DNA of 64,000 nt from an uncultured Acidobacteriia bacterium. GTDB taxonomy: Bacteria > Acidobacteriota > Terriglobia > Bryobacterales > Bryobacteraceae. Shown piece by piece: positions 61,498 through 64,000 of this stretch (position 1 is its first letter; each line of letters begins with the position of its first letter). Below the pieces are notes generated by a model. That model made no database searches. It worked only from the letters and a program-made list of their open reading frames with translations, and was not told the DNA's origin. The position numbers were made by a program, and so were the translations under genes. The stretch spans positions 1 through 64,000 of the forward strand of contig CAIUOG010000033.1 in the NCBI GenBank assembly GCA_903900705.1, given 5' to 3'.

Positions 61498-62382
61498 TTA
61501 ACGCGATGCCACCGGGTGATCCCGGTCAGTTCCCTGAATGACGACACGATATTGAAAATGCAGCGATTCGCCGCGAGGCAGAGTGCGGGATCCGTTGGCG
61601 TTTTTGTCGCCCGTAAAGTCCCGGACTCCGAAGGGATTCGCGGCAAAGAGACCATACTCGCGCACGTGCCAGTACGTGGGGTAGGAGGGGTTGCCCGGCT
61701 GGTCGAAGATCGTCACGGACAGAGGCTCACCGCCGACGCTTCCGGAGAAGGTGAACGACTCGCCACGCTTGCCCCAGCACTCCTTCTCGCCGTGGCAACC
61801 GTTGGAACCGCTGAGGTGGTCCAGTCCGGGGGCCAGGCGGATGTTGAACATGCCCTCTTTCGTGTCGCCAAACACCGCCTGCTGTTCGGCGCGGAGCGTG
61901 ATGTCGAAATCAATTGCGCGCAGGCCGGGCGAGGCGGAAAAGGTCATGGTGCGTTCTTCGGTCAGCAGCAGCTGGCCCTGGGGATCCAGCCATTCAAATT
62001 CCAGCTTCGCCACCCCTTTTACTCCATCTTTGGTACTGACCACGCGTTTGAGGCGAATGGAGCCGCTTTTGCTGTCGAGCTGCGTTTTGTCGCTCGCCCA
62101 GAAGTTATAGCCATTCACATCGGCGTAGGTGAACGATAGGCCCTGGTGGTGCGGGTGATCCTTCTTCTCGCCGGGGACGTCCGCCATGGGGTACTGCCGC
62201 GTCACGATCTTTCCGGTGGCGGAGCGCAGGGGATGCAGGTAGGGCTTCCGAACATCGGGCCCATAGAACAGGTCGGTATAGGGTTTCCCATCGATCTCAA
62301 CGGAAAGACGGTCGGGAAACTGATGAAAACGGACCTCCGCGGTCAGCAGGGCGGGCAAGAGCAACAGCAGAACGCTTTTCAT
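61498..62382 (-). CDS. secreted DUF6807 (PmoA-family-annotated) protein
   Basis: The 294-residue protein has a signal peptide (MKSVLLLLLPALLTAEV). The family segments are KPYTDLFYGPDVRKPYLHPLRS, GEKKDHPHHQGLSF and GCHGEKECWGKRGESF. Databases often label the family methane oxygenase PmoA, which is misleading: members are soluble, common in Planctomycetes and Acidobacteria, and linked to carbohydrate catabolism. Its start overlaps the recX stop by 4 nt. Confidence 0.82.
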   Translation of the reverse strand: MKSVLLLLLPALLTAEVRFHQFPDRLSVEIDGKPYTDLFYGPDVRKPYLHPLRSATGKIVTRQYPMADVPGEKKDHPHHQGLSFTYADVNGYNFWASDKTQLDSKSGSIRLKRVVSTKDGVKGVAKLEFEWLDPQGQLLLTEERTMTFSASPGLRAIDFDITLRAEQQAVFGDTKEGMFNIRLAPGLDHLSGSNGCHGEKECWGKRGESFTFSGSVGGEPLSVTIFDQPGNPSYPTYWHVREYGLFAANPFGVRDFTGDKNANGSRTLPRGESLHFQYRVVIQGTDRDHPVASR

Positions 62383-62945
62383 TCGGAATCTTCCTCTTCG
62401 GCCGGCGCGTCTTCCAGCAGTTCCGGTCGGGCCGCCAGCCGTTTCAGGGCGGTCAGGGCGCCGCCCGAACTAAAGCCTGCCCGGCGTAACCGGCGATAGG
62501 CGCGGGCCAGTTCCTTTTCGTCCTCAATCCTGCCCCTTGCGAAGAGGGATGGCATGCGCCGCTCGATGAAGGCATCGACCATCTCCGCCTCGCTTTTGCC
62601 GTCAAAGGCCTGTTCCACGACCTTCTCGGCGAGGTTTGGGGTAATGCGACGCGACCGAAGATCGCTCAGCACCCGCATGCGTCCGAAACCGTCATTTTCC
62701 ATCCGGTAACTGGCGAAGCTTTCGGCAAAGCGTTCATCGTTCAGGTAGCCGATGTCCTTCAACCGATCGATCAGGGGATCGATCTCGTTGAGTTTTGCCG
62801 CCTTCGGCCGCAGTTTGCCCTTCAGTTCCTCTGTGGAACAGGCACGCTGCGCGAGGTACCGGACGGCATAGTCGAACAGTTCCTCGCCTTCCAGCTTCGC
62901 CGGGGCTTTGCGGAAGCCTTTCTTTGTCGCCTTCGGGAACGCCAT
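62379..62945 (-). CDS. recX: RecX regulatory protein
   Basis: The 188-residue protein shows the helical RecX repeats: ELFDYAVRYLAQRACSTEELKGKL, IDRLKDIGYLNDERFAESFASYR and GFGRMRVLSDLRSRRI. RecX binds RecA filaments and limits recombinase activity. No recA gene is adjacent. It is first in a minus-strand run with the DUF6807 gene. A palindrome with a TATACT hexamer lies 35-44 nt upstream. Confidence 0.9.
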   Translation of the reverse strand: MAFPKATKKGFRKAPAKLEGEELFDYAVRYLAQRACSTEELKGKLRPKAAKLNEIDPLIDRLKDIGYLNDERFAESFASYRMENDGFGRMRVLSDLRSRRITPNLAEKVVEQAFDGKSEAEMVDAFIERRMPSLFARGRIEDEKELARAYRRLRRAGFSSGGALTALKRLAARPELLEDAPAEEEDSE

Positions 62946-62979
62946 AGGGATGATGAAGAGAAGTTTATCGCGGTTGTCG

Positions 62980-62989
62980 CAGTATACTG
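62980..62989. promoter_or_regulatory. CAGTATACTG palindrome upstream of recX
   Basis: This perfect 10-bp palindrome lies in the divergent recX/YtxH region. It contains TATACT on both strands, so it could serve as a -10 element for either gene or as an operator, for example for a damage-responsive repressor. No canonical -35 was seen. Confidence 0.3.
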
Positions 62990-63051
62990 TGAATGACTCC
63001 GGCTCCTCGTTTTTTGAAGCGGCGAGGGCCCGTCAGAAGGAGCTTACAACT

Positions 63052-63363
63052 ATGAACAGAGATGGATTGGCAAATTTTCTTTTAGGTCTGGGAATCGGCG
63101 TCGGCCTTGGTATGTTGTTCGCTCCGAAGTCCGGGGAAGAGACCCGTGGCCTGATTCTGGAGAAAGCAGACGAAGGCAAGGAATATCTGAAGAAACAGAG
63201 CGCGGACCTGCGTGAAAACGCGGGTGAAATCGCGACGGACCTGCTGGACAAGAGCCGGGATATCATTGCCCGTCAGAAGGATACCCTCAATGACGCGATT
63301 CAGGCCGGCAAGCAGGCTTACCGTGAAAAGGTCGAGGGAACTGCGCCCGGCCAGCCGGCGTAA
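63052..63363 (+). CDS. YtxH-domain small membrane protein
   Basis: The 103-residue protein is started at MNRDGLANFLLGLGIGVGLG, after AGAAGGAGCTT; the track start 48 codons upstream is unlikely. It has a glycine-zipper membrane helix followed by the YtxH motif LFAPKSGEETR and an amphipathic helical tail (LRENAGEIATDLLDKSRDIIA). YtxH proteins are stress-associated but of unknown function. The membrane/coiled-coil gene follows after 36 nt. Confidence 0.85.
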   Translation: MNRDGLANFLLGLGIGVGLGMLFAPKSGEETRGLILEKADEGKEYLKKQSADLRENAGEIATDLLDKSRDIIARQKDTLNDAIQAGKQAYREKVEGTAPGQPA

Positions 63364-63399
63364 ATCATAAAGGAAAGCACCCTCAGGAAAGCAGGCGCA

Positions 63400-63948
63400 A
63401 TGCCGGAAGAAACGTTTCGCTGGGTAATCACGGGAGCTGTCGCAATTTCGACTCTCTGCATTTTCATAATGGCCGTCGTGTCGATTGGTATCTTTCGCGC
63501 CGTAACGAAAATGCAGGCTAAGGTGGACAGCGTCTCGGATCGTGTTGAGCCTCTGATCGATACGGTACGGAAGCTCACGGACGAGAATGCCCCGAAGGTT
63601 TCCGGCATTGCGGACCGCGCGGTGGAGATCGCGAACAAGGCGGTGGCGATTGCGGACAACGCCAGGGATATCTCCGACGTGGCCCGCGAACAGGCGCACC
63701 GCTTTTCTGAAGTGGGGAACGACATCGCTGAGCGCACCATGGCGCAGGTGGCACGCGCGGACGAGGTAGTGGACGAGACGCTGCACCGGGTGCAGGACGC
63801 CGGTTCGGGCATGAAGGAAGCAATGATGAAGCCGGTTCGCGAGGCCAGCGGCGTGGTGGCGGGGCTGAAGGCCGCGGTCTCCACTTATGCGGCCGGACAG
63901 CGCCCTGACATCGGCAAAGTCACGCAGGACGAAGAGATGTTTATCTGA
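63400..63948 (+). CDS. membrane-anchored coiled-coil protein (DUF948-like)
   Basis: The 182-residue protein has one N-terminal membrane helix (WVITGAVAISTLCIFIMAVVSIGIF). A long heptad-like region with repeated V/A/I spacing follows (VSDRVEPLIDTVRKLTDENAPKVSGIADRAVEIANKAV). It resembles DUF948-type proteins that often accompany YtxH genes. The function is unknown. Its stop overlaps the next start by one base. Confidence 0.75.
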   Translation: MPEETFRWVITGAVAISTLCIFIMAVVSIGIFRAVTKMQAKVDSVSDRVEPLIDTVRKLTDENAPKVSGIADRAVEIANKAVAIADNARDISDVAREQAHRFSEVGNDIAERTMAQVARADEVVDETLHRVQDAGSGMKEAMMKPVREASGVVAGLKAAVSTYAAGQRPDIGKVTQDEEMFI

Positions 63949-64000
63949 TGGCTAAACTGGCGCTGGTATACGGAGTCCGGCTGCTGCCGGGCGAGGAACT
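63948..64000 (+). CDS. start of an unidentified gene, truncated by window end
   Basis: Only about 17 codons are visible (MAKLALVYGVRLLPGEE). The ATG shares its first base with the preceding stop (TGATG), so it belongs to the YtxH operon. The product cannot be identified. Confidence 0.5.
   Translation, partial: MAKLALVYGVRLLPGEE

Overview
The window is GC-rich bacterial chromosomal DNA, most likely from an acidobacterium of the Bryobacterales/Solibacter type. This is inferred from family content, not from a marker gene. The supporting families are a Planctomycete-type cytochrome (PSCyt1/PSCyt2) protein, an Oar-like TonB-dependent receptor with an N-terminal carboxypeptidase-regulatory domain, streptogramin-lyase-like beta-propellers, Tat-exported enzymes, a DUF6807 protein, a SNF2/SWIM pair and many PilZ or c-di-GMP proteins. 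I saw no rRNA, tRNA, CRISPR array, transposase or phage gene. Genes are dense and often overlap by 1-4 nt, so translational coupling is common.

Layout. 1-5.6 kb: the start of an exported PSCyt1/PSCyt2 protein, two tandem paralogous beta-propellers, a bidirectional terminator and an XRE-ImmA/IrrE regulator whose HExxH motif reads RELGH. 5.9-15.4 kb: a complete nitrogen-acquisition locus. Two DUF1989 proteins, a biotin-dependent urea/guanidine carboxylase and allophanate hydrolase lie on the minus strand. They diverge from a three-gene ABC importer of the urea-carboxylase-associated type. Together they should import urea or guanidine and release ammonia and CO2. 15.4-21.3 kb: SWIM protein, SNF2 ATPase, thioredoxin, Tat-exported RidA and a secreted amidohydrolase in one minus-strand run. 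21.5-24.4 kb: a CpaE/TadZ-like ATPase and two response regulators. 24.4-30.9 kb: an HD-GYP/GAF/GGDEF membrane protein coupled to a peptide-type ABC transporter.

31.1-35.2 kb: a sigma-54 activator without a receiver domain, a winged-helix AAA ATPase, a PilZ protein and a secreted esterase. 35.4-40.5 kb: SpeA, a TPR/retropepsin-like protein and a sodium:solute symporter. 40.5-48.2 kb: the three-gene proton-translocating transhydrogenase (pntAA-pntAB-pntB) diverges from a ferredoxin-oxidoreductase operon. That operon encodes a GltD-like flavoprotein fused to a 2[4Fe-4S] ferredoxin, then KorA and KorB. The two operons together suggest a redox module linking 2-oxoacid oxidation, ferredoxin and NAD(P)H. 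48.2-55 kb: a phosphoesterase, a tannase-like esterase, a DUF2007 protein and a TonB-dependent receptor broken by a one-base frameshift.

55.1-56.9 kb holds the most novel-looking unit. It encodes a 42-residue peptide with a double-glycine-type leader, which is too short for the supplied ORF track. The peptide gene overlaps a SAM methyltransferase with a regulatory domain, and a Cys-rich 97-residue protein follows. A strong intrinsic terminator closes the unit. It resembles a minimal RiPP-like operon, but no maturation or export partner is visible here. 57-64 kb: a Tat-exported glycosidase-like protein, a Tat-exported SelA-like PLP enzyme, a membrane protein, a DUF6807 protein coupled to recX, a YtxH protein, a membrane/coiled-coil protein and the first codons of another gene.

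All calls come from reading motifs by eye. No database search was run.
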